The notes: a model not told the origin generated them from the sequence alone. A stretch of 64,000 bases of DNA from Rhizobium brockwellii (GCF_000769405.2 NZ_CP053439.1:4639001-4703000), one strand, 5' to 3'; shown: positions 36,175 through 45,364, counted from the first letter of the stretch. Translations and numbers: made by a program.

Positions 36175-36971
36175 AGGCGACGGTCAGCCTGCTCGCCGCA
36201 TTGCTCGGGGGCATCAAGCCGCGCCACGGCATCGTGCTCGGCTCCGGCCTCGGCTCCCTCGTCGGTGAGCTGGACGGCGCCGTCCGTGTCCCCTATCGCG
36301 ACCTGCCGGGCTTTCCCGTCAGCGCCGTATCTGGCCATGCAGGCGAAGTCGTCGCCGGCCGCCTCGGCGGCGTGCCTGTCGTCATGCTCTCCGGCCGTGT
36401 GCATTATTACGAAAAGGGCGATGCCAACGCCATGCGCCTGCCGATCGAGGTGCTGAAGGCGCTCGGCGTCGAAGCGCTGATCCTGACCAATTCGGCCGGA
36501 TCGCTGCGCGATGACATGCCGCCCGGTTCGGTGATGCAGATCACCGATCACATCAACTATTCCGGCATGAACCCGCTGATCGGCGAGGAAAGCGATCACC
36601 GTTTCGTCGGCATGACCAATGCCTATGATGCGGGCCTTGCGGCGGCGATGCAAAGGGCAGCGACAAAGCTTGAAATCGAGCTGGCGCAAGGTGTCTATAT
36701 GTGGTTCTCCGGTCCAAGCTTCGAAACGCCGGCGGAAATCCGCATGGCGCGCATCCTTGGCGCCGATGCCGTCGGCATGTCGACGGTGCCCGAGGTCATC
36801 ATCGCAAGAATGCTGGGCCTGAGGGTTGCAGCCGCCTCCGTTATCACCAACTATGGGGCAGGTATGACCGGCAATGAGCTCAGCCATGAAGAAACCAAGG
36901 ACATGGCGCCCATCGGCGGCGCCCGTCTCGCCGCCATATTGAAAGACATGATTTCGGCTGGAACAGGATGA
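36171..36971 (+). CDS. Purine nucleoside phosphorylase (trimeric type)
   Basis: Splits purine nucleosides with phosphate into base and ribose 1-phosphate. It is 266 residues of the trimeric PNP/MTAP family (PunA/XapA-like). The phosphate loop GSGLGSL is at 24-30, and SGRVHYYEKG, NSAGSLRDDM and GPSFETPAEIRM follow. Whether inosine, guanosine or xanthosine is preferred cannot be told. ATGA overlap with cdd. Its TGA stop lies inside a palindromic repeat. Confidence 0.94.
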   Translation: MKATVSLLAALLGGIKPRHGIVLGSGLGSLVGELDGAVRVPYRDLPGFPVSAVSGHAGEVVAGRLGGVPVVMLSGRVHYYEKGDANAMRLPIEVLKALGVEALILTNSAGSLRDDMPPGSVMQITDHINYSGMNPLIGEESDHRFVGMTNAYDAGLAAAMQRAATKLEIELAQGVYMWFSGPSFETPAEIRMARILGADAVGMSTVPEVIIARMLGLRVAAASVITNYGAGMTGNELSHEETKDMAPIGGARLAAILKDMISAGTG

Positions 36972-37069
36972 TTTTAGGCCGGGTCGGCCTAAAATCTGAA
37001 TCCTGTTCTACATTAAGGAGTTAGAGCATGATGCCGAAAACCGCTCACACTTTTCGGCATCGTGCTCTA
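36961..37069. repeat. Dispersed palindromic repeat, family C, copy 1 (two modules)
   Basis: Module 1 (36961-37008): GAACAGGAT/ATCCTGTTC flank GATTTTAGGCC/GGCCTAAAATC, an almost complete hairpin that includes the stop codon of the phosphorylase. Module 2 (37022-37069): the arm TAGAGCATGATGCCGAAAA pairs with its complement (one mismatch). A relative of module 2 lies at 54883. The element ends 12 bp before the deoC start. Confidence 0.75.
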
Positions 37070-37081
37070 GAGGAAGCGAAG

Positions 37082-37858
37082 ATGAATAGCCATTCCAACC
37101 GGGAAACGGCGGCTGTCGCCCTTTCTCTTCTCGATCTCACCAATTTGAAGGATGATTGCACCGAGGCGCAGATCGACGCGCTCTGCGCCCGCGCGCAGAC
37201 GCCCTACGGCAACAGTGCTGCGATCTGCATCTGGCCGCGGTTCGTCGCTCAGGCCCGCAATAACCTTGGCACCGGGCATGCCGTGCGTATCGCGACCGTC
37301 GTCAATCTCCCCTCTGGCGAGTTGGAAGTGGCCGATGTCGCTGCCGAAGCACGCGAGGCGATTGCCGATGGCGCCGATGAGATCGATCTGGTCATCCCCT
37401 ACCGCAAGCTGCTCGCCGGCAACGAGAAGGCGGTGATCGACATGGTCAAGGCCGTGCGCGCCGAATGCGCCGGCCCCGTTCTTCTCAAGGTCATCATCGA
37501 GACTGGCGAGCTGAAGGATGCGGCATTGATCCGCCATGCCTCCGAACTCGCCATCGAAGCCGGCGCCGATTTCATCAAGACCTCTACCGGCAAGGTCGCC
37601 GTCAACGCGACGCTCGAAGCCGCTGACATCATGATCCGCGCTATCCGCGAAAGCGGCCGCAAGGTCGGCTTCAAGCCGGCAGGCGGTATCGGCTCGGTGG
37701 CCGATGCCGCACTCTATCTGAGCCTTGCCGAAACCATCATGACACCGGACTGGGCGATGCCGTCGACGTTCCGCTTCGGCGCTTCCGACCTGCTCGACGA
37801 TATCCTGGCGGTTCTAAGTGGAACACAGTCGGCACCGGCCGCAGCGTCGAGCTACTGA
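37082..37858 (+). CDS. deoC: Deoxyribose-phosphate aldolase
   Basis: Class I aldolase that splits deoxyribose 5-phosphate into acetaldehyde and glyceraldehyde 3-phosphate. It is 258 residues. The Schiff-base Lys166 lies in DFIKTSTGK; Asp102 and Lys136 are the expected proton-relay partners, and GFKPAGGIGS binds phosphate. I chose the ATG at 37082 with GAGGAAGCG upstream; an in-frame ATG at 37028 would translate the palindromic repeat. One base separates its stop from deoA. Confidence 0.96.
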   Translation: MNSHSNRETAAVALSLLDLTNLKDDCTEAQIDALCARAQTPYGNSAAICIWPRFVAQARNNLGTGHAVRIATVVNLPSGELEVADVAAEAREAIADGADEIDLVIPYRKLLAGNEKAVIDMVKAVRAECAGPVLLKVIIETGELKDAALIRHASELAIEAGADFIKTSTGKVAVNATLEAADIMIRAIRESGRKVGFKPAGGIGSVADAALYLSLAETIMTPDWAMPSTFRFGASDLLDDILAVLSGTQSAPAAASSY

Positions 37859-37859
37859 A

Positions 37860-39167
37860 ATGATTCCGCAGGAGATCATTCGGCGTAAGCGCGATGGCGA
37901 CGAACTTGCCGCCGCCGATATCCGATCCTTCATCGCGGCACTCGCTGCCGGTCGATTGTCGGAAGGCCAGATCGGCGCATTCGCCATGGCCGTCTGGTTC
38001 AAGGGCATGTCGCGAGCCGAAATCGTGGCCTTGACGCTGGCGATGGCCGATTCCGGTGACAGGCTGCAATGGGCCGATATCGATCGCCCGATCGCCGACA
38101 AACATTCGACCGGCGGCGTCGGCGACAATGTTTCGCTGATGCTGGCGCCGATCGCCGCCGCCTGCGGCCTCGCCGTTCCGATGATCTCCGGGCGTGGTCT
38201 CGGCCATACCGGCGGCACGCTGGATAAGCTCGAATCCATTCCCGGCTATCTGATCACCCCAGACGCGGACCTGTTCCACAAGGTCGTGAAGGAGGCGGGA
38301 TGCGCCATCATCGGCCAGACCGGCACCTTGGCGCCCGCCGACGGCAGGCTGTATGCCGTGCGCGATGTGACCGCCACCGTCGATTCCATTCCCCTCATCA
38401 CCGCCTCTATCCTCTCGAAGAAACTTGCGGCCGGGCTCGAGACGCTGGTGCTCGACGTCAAGGTCGGCAACGGCGCTTTCATGGCTGACCGCGGCCAGGC
38501 GGAGATCCTGGCGCAGTCGCTGGTCGAGGTGGCCAATGGCGCCGGCGTGAAGACCTCGGCCCTGATCACCGACATGAACCAGCCGCTCGCCGATAGTGCC
38601 GGCAATGCCGTCGAGATGCGCAACTGCCTGGATTTTCTCGCGGGCAGGAAAAGGGACACGCGGCTTGATATCGTCGTTTTCGCCTTCGCCGCCGAGATGC
38701 TGGTGAAATCGGGCGTCGCCGCTTCGCCTGATGAAGCTGAGGGAATGGCGCGCCAGGCCCTGTCGTCGGGAAAGGCGGCTGAAGTCTTCGCGCGTATGGT
38801 ATCGATGCTCGGCGGCCCGGCCGATCTCATCGAAAATCCCGACCGATACCTGGCCAGGGCGCCTGTGGAAAAACCTGTCCCGGCCGCCCGGTCCGGCTGG
38901 CTCTCCGCTTGTGATGCGCGCGGTATCGGCGTCAGCGTCATCGATCTCGGCGGCGGAAGACGCCATCCGGCGGACAGGATCGACCATCGCGTCGGCTTTT
39001 CCGAACTCCTGCCGCTTGGCACCCGCGTAAACGCGGGCGAACCAATCGCGCTCGTTCATGCCGCTGACGAAGCCGCGGCGGAGCGGGCGGCTGCGGCACT
39101 TGCCCTGCATTATCGCATCACCGAGGACAGGCCGGGGCTGACACCGGTGATTGCGGGCCTGATCTGA
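37860..39167 (+). CDS. deoA: Thymidine phosphorylase
   Basis: Splits thymidine with phosphate to thymine and deoxyribose 1-phosphate. It is 435 residues. The family signature is intact around ADKHSTGGVGDNVS (about residue 79), with SGRGLGHTGGTLDKLES and KVGNGAFM after it. The ATG at 37860 starts one base after the deoC stop; a frame from 37818 lies within deoC. Last gene of the nucleoside operon; it is convergent with the protease gene 6 bp on. Confidence 0.96.
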   Translation: MIPQEIIRRKRDGDELAAADIRSFIAALAAGRLSEGQIGAFAMAVWFKGMSRAEIVALTLAMADSGDRLQWADIDRPIADKHSTGGVGDNVSLMLAPIAAACGLAVPMISGRGLGHTGGTLDKLESIPGYLITPDADLFHKVVKEAGCAIIGQTGTLAPADGRLYAVRDVTATVDSIPLITASILSKKLAAGLETLVLDVKVGNGAFMADRGQAEILAQSLVEVANGAGVKTSALITDMNQPLADSAGNAVEMRNCLDFLAGRKRDTRLDIVVFAFAAEMLVKSGVAASPDEAEGMARQALSSGKAAEVFARMVSMLGGPADLIENPDRYLARAPVEKPVPAARSGWLSACDARGIGVSVIDLGGGRRHPADRIDHRVGFSELLPLGTRVNAGEPIALVHAADEAAAERAAAALALHYRITEDRPGLTPVIAGLI

Positions 39168-39173
39168 CGCAGT

Positions 39174-39707
39174 TTATTGCTTGAGGCTGAGCGAACCGTC
39201 GGCGACGGAATAGGAGGCGAGCTTCTGCAGGAAACTCATGCCGACCAGCGTCGTCGTCAGCGCATTGTCCCTCAGGACGAAGGCTTCGACATCGCGCACG
39301 CGAATGCCGCCGATTTCGACCCGGCCGAGTGTCACATGCGCGGCCTTCGTCTGGCCGTTCGCGGTGTTCACCCCGTAACGGAAATCCAGTTGGTTGGCGG
39401 TGAAGCCCAGCCGGTGGGCGAGCGTCTCGTTGAGCGCCACATAGGTGGCGCCGGTATCGATCAGGCCCTGCACCGGCTTGCCGTTGATCTTGAAGCTGCC
39501 GGTATAGTGGCCCTGCGCATCGGCCTGCAGACGGATCGCATTGCTACCGGAGACGGGCGCGGGTACAGTGGGCTCATCGCTTTCGGTCGATACGTAATTG
39601 GCGGAGAGGGTGTCAGCAGGCTGCTGGCTGGTGCTTCCGAAGAAGGAAGGCACCTGTGTGGCGAGCACCGCGGCGATGCTGGCGAATAGGACGGTACGCA
39701 CGAGCAT
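39174..39707 (-). CDS. Retropepsin-like aspartic protease, membrane-anchored
   Basis: Member of the TIGR02281-type clan AA protease family, 177 residues. An N-terminal hydrophobic stretch (LVRTVLFASIAAVLATQVPSF is about residues 2-22 and split here only for description) acts as anchor or signal. The catalytic motif is GLIDTGATYVALNE, and VGMSFLQKLASY matches the second conserved block. Like retroviral proteases it should work as a dimer facing the periplasm. The ATG at 39707 is likeliest; ATGs at 39743 or 39755 are possible. Substrate unknown. Confidence 0.85.
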   Translation of the reverse strand: MLVRTVLFASIAAVLATQVPSFFGSTSQQPADTLSANYVSTESDEPTVPAPVSGSNAIRLQADAQGHYTGSFKINGKPVQGLIDTGATYVALNETLAHRLGFTANQLDFRYGVNTANGQTKAAHVTLGRVEIGGIRVRDVEAFVLRDNALTTTLVGMSFLQKLASYSVADGSLSLKQ

Positions 39708-39868
39708 GAAACAGAAATCCTTCCTGTATAAACCCCGCTTCATGCAGGGCCTCATGCTTCAGGCTTCCTAAACCTCAAGTGCTGATAAGTTGCTAAGATC
39801 GACAACAAAAGGCCCGGATTGAACCACCGGGCCGTAAAGTCTTTCGATTTGGTAAAGGAAGGCTGAAA

Positions 39869-40498
39869 TTACTTGGTGCCGTACATGCGGTCGCCGGCAT
39901 CGCCGAGGCCGGGCATGATGTAGCCCTTCTCGTTGAGATGGCTGTCGATCGATGCGGTGAAAACCGGAACATCGGGATGCGCGGCGCGGAAATTGCGGAT
40001 GCCTTCCGGGGCGGCGAGCAGGCAGAGGAAGCGGATATTGTGAGCGCCGCGTTCCTTGAGCTTGTCGATCGCCGCGATCGAGGAATTGCCGGTCGCAAGC
40101 ATCGGGTCGACGACGATGATCAGCCGTTCGGCCACGTCCTCCGGCGCCTTGAAGTAATATTCGACCGGCTGCAGCGTCTCGTGGTCGCGGTAGACGCCGA
40201 TATGCGAGACGCGGGCGGACGGCACAAGATCGAGCATGCCTTCGAGCAGCCCGTTGCCGGCGCGCAGGATCGAGGCGAAGACCAGCTTCTTGCCCTCTAG
40301 GATCGGCGATTCCATCGTTTGCAGCGGCGTCTCGATCGTTTCCATCGTCAGTTCGAGATCGCGGGTCACCTCGTAGCAGAGCAGCGTCGAGATTTCGCGC
40401 AGCAAGCGCCGGAAACTTCCCGTCGATGTCTCCTTGCGCCGCATGATGGTGAGCTTGTGCTGCACAAGCGGATGATCGATGACTGTGACGCCGTCCAT
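39869..40498 (-). CDS. upp: Uracil phosphoribosyltransferase
   Basis: Converts uracil and PRPP to UMP. It is 209 residues from the ATG at 40498 ([10 protein letters not shown]), the common family length; an ATG at 40513 would add 5. The PRPP loop [10 protein letters not shown] is at 130-139 and the uracil-binding C-terminus [13 protein letters not shown] is intact. It uses the uracil released by nucleoside phosphorolysis and stands alone between the protease gene and add. Confidence 0.97.
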
Positions 40499-40604
40499 GG
40501 GGAAGCCTTTCATTCTTTCTATCGAATGTTTCTTTCACGGAAATCGGCCCGACCGCAAGAGTGGCGGTCAATTTGTGCCGATCATCCCCAATCTCCGGAG
40601 TCTT

Positions 40605-41573
40605 TTAAAGCCGGGCGAGCAAAGTCTTTCGTGTCTCATCGTCGACGAAGGCGGCCTCGATCGCAGTGCGTGTCATGGCATTAATCTCGGCGTCGCCGAA
40701 GCCGAAGGTCCCGGCCGCAAGTTCGTATTCCCGCTTGAGCGAAGTCTGAAAGAAAGGCGGATCGTCCGAGCTGATCGTCACCCTGACACCTGCCTCCTTC
40801 AGCCGGCGCAGCGGATGGGACGCGAAATCGGGAAAGACCCCGAGCGCGATATTGGAGCCCGGGCAAATCTCGAGCACGGTGCCGAGATCGGCAAGCCGCT
40901 TCACCAGATCGGGATCCTCGACGGCGCGCACGCCATGGCCGATGCGCGAGGGACGCACCGCATCGAGCGCGTCGGCGACGCTGAAGGCGCCGCAGACCTC
41001 GCCGGCATGGATGGTGAGCCCGAGGCCGGCATCGCGGGCGATATCGAAGGCGCGGGCATAGTCGGCCACACGGCCCATGCGCTCTTCGCCGGCAAGGTTG
41101 AACCCGGTAATCAGAGGATTGCCGGCCTTTGCTGCATATTCGGCAGCACCAATCACGCTCTCCGGACCGAAATGCCGCTCGCCGGTGACGATCAGCCGGG
41201 CCTCGATGCCGCTCTTTTCCTTGGCCCGCCGGATGCCTTCGCAGATACCCGATATATAGGCATCGGCGCCTAGCCCGATGCGCTTGCCGTGGTCGGGCGA
41301 AACGATGAGCTCGCTGTAGATAGTATCGATGCCGGCGAGTTCGTCGAGGTAGGTTTCGGTCAGAAGTGCATAGTCCTCCTCGGTTTTGTAGACTTCGGAA
41401 ACCTTGTCGTAACATTCGAGGAAGCTTGCGAAATCATGCCAGACATAGGCGCCGTCGCGAAGCTGTGCGCTGATGTCGACGCCGTATTTCCGTGCCTGCG
41501 CCTCGGTCAGCGCCGGCGGTGCCGCACCCTCCAGATGGCAGTGAAGTTCGATCTTCTTCAAATGCGATGTCAC
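40605..41573 (-). CDS. add: Adenosine deaminase
   Basis: Zinc amidohydrolase that deaminates adenosine to inosine, 322 residues. Zinc ligands His11 and His13 are in HCHLEGA, HAGEVCG contains the third His and catalytic Glu, RIGHGVR the catalytic His, and SSDDPPFF the Asp pair. The last motif also occurs in adenine deaminases of the same family, so adenine is an alternative substrate. Its ATG overlaps the deoB stop as ATGA. Confidence 0.92.
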   Translation of the reverse strand: MTSHLKKIELHCHLEGAAPPALTEAQARKYGVDISAQLRDGAYVWHDFASFLECYDKVSEVYKTEEDYALLTETYLDELAGIDTIYSELIVSPDHGKRIGLGADAYISGICEGIRRAKEKSGIEARLIVTGERHFGPESVIGAAEYAAKAGNPLITGFNLAGEERMGRVADYARAFDIARDAGLGLTIHAGEVCGAFSVADALDAVRPSRIGHGVRAVEDPDLVKRLADLGTVLEICPGSNIALGVFPDFASHPLRRLKEAGVRVTISSDDPPFFQTSLKREYELAAGTFGFGDAEINAMTRTAIEAAFVDDETRKTLLARL

Positions 41574-42790
41574 AGAAAACTCCTTCCGTGCGGTCCAACA
41601 GGGATGCCGAGATGCCGGGCGATGCTCTCGCCGATATCGGCATAGCTGCGGCGCACGCCGATCGAACGCGACCGGATGCCGGGGCCATAGGCGATGACAG
41701 GCACGCGCTCGCGCGTATGGTCCGTGCCGCGCCAGGTCGGATCGCAGCCATGATCGGCGGTGAGCACGACGAGATCGCCGGGCTTCAGTTTCTTGTGGAC
41801 TTCGGGCAAGCGCGCATCGAAGGCTTCGAGTGCCGCGGCATAACCCGGCACGTCGCGGCGGTGGCCATAGATCATGTCGAAATCGACGAAATTGGTGAAG
41901 ACGAGATCGCCGTCCTCAGCCTCATCGATCGCCGCGAGCGACGCATCCATCAGCGCCTCGTTGCCGTTCGCCTTGACGACCCTGGAAATGCCCTGATGCG
42001 CGAATATATCGCCGATCTTTCCCACAGCATGCACATGTCGGCCGTGCTCGATCAGCCGGTCGAGCAGCGTCGGCTCCGGCGGCAGCACGGAGAAGTCACG
42101 CCGGTTTCCGGTGCGCTGGAAAGTAGAGGCGGACTGGCCAATAAAGGGCCGGGCGATGACACGGCCGATATTGTAGGGATCGAGCAGCCCCCGGGCCAAA
42201 CGGCAGAAGGCGAGTAGACGATCGAGGCCGAAATGTACCTCGTGCGCCGCGACCTGGAAGACGGAATCCGAGGAGGTGTAGCAGATCGGCTTGCCGGTGC
42301 GGATATGGTCTTCGCCGAGCCGGGCGATGATCTCCGTTCCCGAAGCATGGCAGTTGCCGAGGATGCCGGGCACGTCAGCCTCCCTGCATAGCGCCTCGAT
42401 GAATTCGGCAGGAAAGGCGTCGCCCTCTATCGGGAAATAACCCCAATCGAAACTGACCGGTGTTCCCGCGATTTCCCAATGGCCTGATGGCGTATCCTTG
42501 CCGCGGGAGATTTCGGTGGCGGCGCCATAAATGCCGTAGACCTTCTCTGGGACGAGCATGCCGGCCGGAAACCGACCGGAGGCGGACCGCGCGATCTGCA
42601 TCAGCCCGAGTTCCGACATGTTGGGCAGGGAAAGCGGCCCTTCGCGCAACTCGGCGCGGTCTCCGGCTCCGGCTGCGCAGAACTCGGCGATATGGCCAAG
42701 CGTATCGGCGCCCTCGTCGCCATAGGCCGCCGCATCCGGCGCTCCGCCAACGCCGAAGGAATCCAGAACGAAAAGAAAGGCACGCGCCAT
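41570..42790 (-). CDS. deoB: Phosphopentomutase
   Basis: Interconverts ribose (or deoxyribose) 1- and 5-phosphates, linking nucleoside phosphorolysis with DeoC and the pentose pathway. It is 406 residues of the alkaline-phosphatase superfamily. Metal sites are in [31 protein letters not shown] and RGTDHTRE. It is the first gene of the deoB-add pair. A RIME-like element lies about 90 bp upstream. Confidence 0.97.
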   Translation of the reverse strand: MARAFLFVLDSFGVGGAPDAAAYGDEGADTLGHIAEFCAAGAGDRAELREGPLSLPNMSELGLMQIARSASGRFPAGMLVPEKVYGIYGAATEISRGKDTPSGHWEIAGTPVSFDWGYFPIEGDAFPAEFIEALCREADVPGILGNCHASGTEIIARLGEDHIRTGKPICYTSSDSVFQVAAHEVHFGLDRLLAFCRLARGLLDPYNIGRVIARPFIGQSASTFQRTGNRRDFSVLPPEPTLLDRLIEHGRHVHAVGKIGDIFAHQGISRVVKANGNEALMDASLAAIDEAEDGDLVFTNFVDFDMIYGHRRDVPGYAAALEAFDARLPEVHKKLKPGDLVVLTADHGCDPTWRGTDHTRERVPVIAYGPGIRSRSIGVRRSYADIGESIARHLGIPVGPHGRSFL

Positions 42791-42880
42791 TTTACACCCG
42801 AGAGAACCGATCGCGGCCTCTGCAATATCGGAGGCGGCTGAGATCCAGCCATATAATGCTGCGGCCGGCTTGGCAAATTG

Positions 42881-42978
42881 CAGCGCCGCGCGTCTTTTTC
42901 AGACGCGCAAAGGACACTGTAACACTTTGAATTGCTGCATAGCTCCCAATCGATTTCGATTAGGGAGCTATGCAGCAG
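42881..42978. repeat. RIME-like mosaic element, copy 2
   Basis: The first module (CAGCGCCGCGCGTCT, AGACGCGCAAAGGAC, CACTTTGAATTGCTGCATA in sequence) is nearly identical to 11858-11915. The second palindrome (42935-42953 with 42956-42975) has a different core, AGCTCCC/GGGAGCT. It lies between deoB and a pilus gene, both on the minus strand. A conserved left part with a variable right palindrome is what a mosaic element should show. Confidence 0.75.
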
Positions 42979-42998
42979 AGAGGAGCAGGAGGCGGTCG

Positions 42999-43580
42999 TC
43001 AGCAGTCGCCGCAGGGGATCGAGTCGCCTTGCCGCTGGCGGTAGAAATAACTGCGGCTGATAGTGATCGTACGCATGCCATCCGGCATGAAGTTTGGGGC
43101 GAACAGGAACATCCTATAGGGGATGCTGAGCTCAGTCCGGACCAGGAAACTGTTCGCCGTCTTCATATCGGACGGCACGTTGCTCACCGTGGCGTACTTG
43201 GCATAGGGCACCGTCCCGTCTTGCGCCCAGGACCAGAGCACCTTCGCATTGGCGCCGGCATCGATGCTAATGCCGGTGATCTTCAGCGTCAGCGATGTGG
43301 AGTTGTAGGGCACGAAGATCGCGGTTGCGACCGACGGCATCTGCGCGAGCGCGCTCTTCGTGACGGATTGCTGCTGGGTGACGAGGTCGGCCACCGTTGC
43401 TGCGGCGCGTGTCACGCGCTTGCTGACGCTGAGGCCGACCGTGATCTCGAAAGCGCCGATATAGAGCATGATCAGCACGGGAAAGAGGATCGCGAATTCG
43501 ATCGCGCCGGCGCCCTTGCGGTCGCGGGCCAGCCGCCGCATCGTCAGGACCAGTCTGGTGAACGGGTTGCGCAACGCCAT
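42999..43580 (-). CDS. TadE/TadG-like minor pilin 1
   Basis: 193 residues. A short basic N-terminus precedes the prepilin-like segment KGAGAIEFAILFPVLIMLYIGAFEI (about residues 22-46), with the Glu five residues into the hydrophobic helix as in TadE pseudopilins; the rest is extracytoplasmic. Its ATG overlaps the previous gene's stop by one base. Such proteins are processed by the CpaA/TadV peptidase and needed for Flp pilus assembly. Confidence 0.85.
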   Translation of the reverse strand: MALRNPFTRLVLTMRRLARDRKGAGAIEFAILFPVLIMLYIGAFEITVGLSVSKRVTRAAATVADLVTQQQSVTKSALAQMPSVATAIFVPYNSTSLTLKITGISIDAGANAKVLWSWAQDGTVPYAKYATVSNVPSDMKTANSFLVRTELSIPYRMFLFAPNFMPDGMRTITISRSYFYRQRQGDSIPCGDC

Positions 43581-44212
43581 TACGGATACTGCTCGTTCTG
43601 GAAAGCCGCGGTTGCGACGATCAGATATTGACTCGGCATCGAACCGTCGGAGGGACGTATCGTGGTGATATAGGGCCGAACCAGATCCGTGATGATTTCC
43701 CAGCGGTAATAGGCGCGGACCATGTTGATCGTGCCGGCGCCGCCCGGCGCATATTTGAAGGCCGCCGTGTTGATATCGGCATATTTGTCGGTAGAAAGCT
43801 TGGGGATCGTCGTCGGAATGGCCGAAAACGTGCTGAACGTCTGCACATCCACGTAGAGCTTGCTCGGCGTGGCGACTTCGCTCGCCGAGCAGCGGACCAG
43901 GATCGAGATCTCATCGCAGAAAGCCTGGCGGAATTGCGCCTGGTTCATATCGGTCGTGCGGCCGAGATTATAGGTGATCTGCCCGGTTCGCATCCGGCGG
44001 CTCATCGTATCGACGGCATTGGAGACGAGTTCTTCGGCGGCGAAGGCGACGAAAGTTTCGAGGATTGCGAAAATCACCAGGAAATAGGGAATGGCGAGCA
44101 AGGCGAATTCGATCGCCGCTGCGCCGTCGCGCGAGCGGGCGAGAGCGCGAAACCGTAAGAAACGGAACGGCGCAAAAGCGCACCCCTTATCCGTCTGCTG
44201 ATCGATTGTCAT
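43580..44212 (-). CDS. TadE/TadG-like minor pilin 2
   Basis: 210 residues. After a basic segment comes SRDGAAAIEFALLAIPYFLVIFAI, again with A-I-E-F at the start of the hydrophobic helix. Two cysteines further on (CDEISILVRC) may form a disulfide. Start chosen is the second ATG of the pair at 44215/44212, with AGG 5 bases upstream; an in-frame ATG at 44314 is less likely because it adds 34 hydrophilic residues. It is coupled to the minor pilin gene downstream. Confidence 0.82.
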   Translation of the reverse strand: MTIDQQTDKGCAFAPFRFLRFRALARSRDGAAAIEFALLAIPYFLVIFAILETFVAFAAEELVSNAVDTMSRRMRTGQITYNLGRTTDMNQAQFRQAFCDEISILVRCSASEVATPSKLYVDVQTFSTFSAIPTTIPKLSTDKYADINTAAFKYAPGGAGTINMVRAYYRWEIITDLVRPYITTIRPSDGSMPSQYLIVATAAFQNEQYP

Positions 44213-44330
44213 CATTGCCTGGACCCGAGCGACATTCTCAGTCGTCAGACTAAGGTCCGTTCGTTGATTTTCCGTTTCAACCTGACACGACGATTTTAAC
44301 GAATCGACGAACAAGCTGAAGGAAAGTCAC

Positions 44331-44741
44331 TCAGGGGGAGGCGGTCGCGGTGGCCGCTTGCTGCGCATGCTGCTCGCAGTTCGGCGTGCAGGACAGCACG
44401 GAGCGCTGGGTCTGACGGTAGACACGCACCGTATTGCCCTCGTCGATCGACACCAGGATGCGTTCGTCGAGGATCGCGTTGCCGTCGGCATCGAGAAGGA
44501 CCAGATTGGTGGTGCCGAAGCTACGTCCCGTCAGAACGATGGTCTTGGCGTCGGCGACCGTCGCATCGGCGACTGCGGCATTGCCGACAATCACCTTGCT
44601 GACGGGGCGGTCGAGCTTCAATACGCGCGCGTGATCCATGTAGACGCGCAGCATGTCATCGTCTGCGGCCGCGGACACTCCCGAAACACCGAAAACGGCG
44701 ATCATGCCGGCAAAGAAAATGGTTTTGCCGCTCGATGACAT
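44331..44741 (-). CDS. Secretin N-domain (pilus assembly) protein, stand-alone
   Basis: 136 residues. A signal peptide ends near VSAAADD (residue 24-27). The rest, with LKLDRPVSKVIVGNAAVADATV then LTGRSFGTTNLVLLDADGN, is the pilus-formation N-terminal domain found at the start of CpaC/RcpA secretins, here without the secretin channel. The C-terminus has two Cys (SCTPNC). The ATG at 44741 has GAGG 5 bases upstream; an ATG at 44756 or 44762 is possible. Divergent from pilA; perhaps a secretin partner in the periplasm. Confidence 0.82.
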   Translation of the reverse strand: MSSSGKTIFFAGMIAVFGVSGVSAAADDDMLRVYMDHARVLKLDRPVSKVIVGNAAVADATVADAKTIVLTGRSFGTTNLVLLDADGNAILDERILVSIDEGNTVRVYRQTQRSVLSCTPNCEQHAQQAATATASP

Positions 44742-45121
44742 TGGGTCCTCTTTCATGATCACAGCACAAGATGCACATAGAATGGAAAAAAATGGTAAAC
44801 GAAGCCTTAAGTCTACCGCTCTGTTCCAGGATGAAGCGTAATGCTCCGATTTGGGACGGCCTCATGGCGGCGCACGCCTCGGTTGGAAGCGGAATTTGTG
44901 CTATTTCCGGATGAATGCAGCAGTTATTTCAGGAATATTGTTAAATATTGAGGTAAGTGCGTAAGAAAATACTGACTATACAAAGGCCTGTTGTCTCGTT
45001 CACATGTCGTTAACTCTTTTCCTTAAGCCGATGGAAACGGCCATTCGCTAGGTTGCAGTCATCCGATCAACGGCAAACAGTTGGCGGACGTGCTGAACAT
45101 CAACTGGAGTTAGGAGTTACC
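44742..45121. promoter_or_regulatory. Divergent regulatory region before pilA
   Basis: 380 bp with no gene, more AT-rich than its surroundings. It must hold the pilA promoter and that of the minus-strand secretin-domain gene. TTAACTCTTTTCCTTAAG (45010-45027) resembles a CtrA box but has 9 rather than 7 bases between the TTAA halves. A long untranslated leader for pilA is possible. Confidence 0.5.
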
Positions 45122-45310
45122 ATGACCAAGCTTTTTAGCCGTTTTCTGAAGGACGAATCCGGCGCGACCGCAATCGAATACGGCCTGATCGCCGCCCTCA
45201 TTTCCGTAGCGCTCATCACTGGCGCAACGAGCCTCGGCGGCAAGATCGGCAACACGTTCAACGGCTTGAGCACCAAGATGGACACCTCTGTCACCGCAAG
45301 CGGCGGCTGA
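45122..45310 (+). CDS. pilA: Flp/PilA-type major pilin
   Basis: 62-residue prepilin that forms the Flp (Tad) pilus. The leader ends at Gly14 and the mature protein starts ATAIEYGLIAAL, with Glu at +5 and Tyr at +6, the Flp signature, followed by one hydrophobic helix and a Ser/Thr-rich tail. GGAGTTAGGAGTT precedes the ATG at 45122. It has its own stem-loops downstream, so it is expected to be made in large excess over the assembly proteins. Confidence 0.95.
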   Translation: MTKLFSRFLKDESGATAIEYGLIAALISVALITGATSLGGKIGNTFNGLSTKMDTSVTASGG

Positions 45311-45343
45311 GCTGGCTGCCGCCTTGCGGCGTCCGCGCAATAC

Positions 45344-45364
45344 CGGCCGGATTTGCTCCGGCCG
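45344..45364 (+). terminator. First hairpin after pilA
   Basis: CGGCCGGA and TCCGGCCG form a perfect 8-bp stem with a 5-base loop, 33 bp after the pilA stop. No U tract follows; it probably protects the pilA transcript or acts with the next hairpin. Confidence 0.55.

Noticed and set aside
45010..45027. CtrA box before pilA
   Set aside because: The two TTAA halves are 9 bases apart rather than 7, so it is not counted as a site, though pilA is a CtrA target in Caulobacter.
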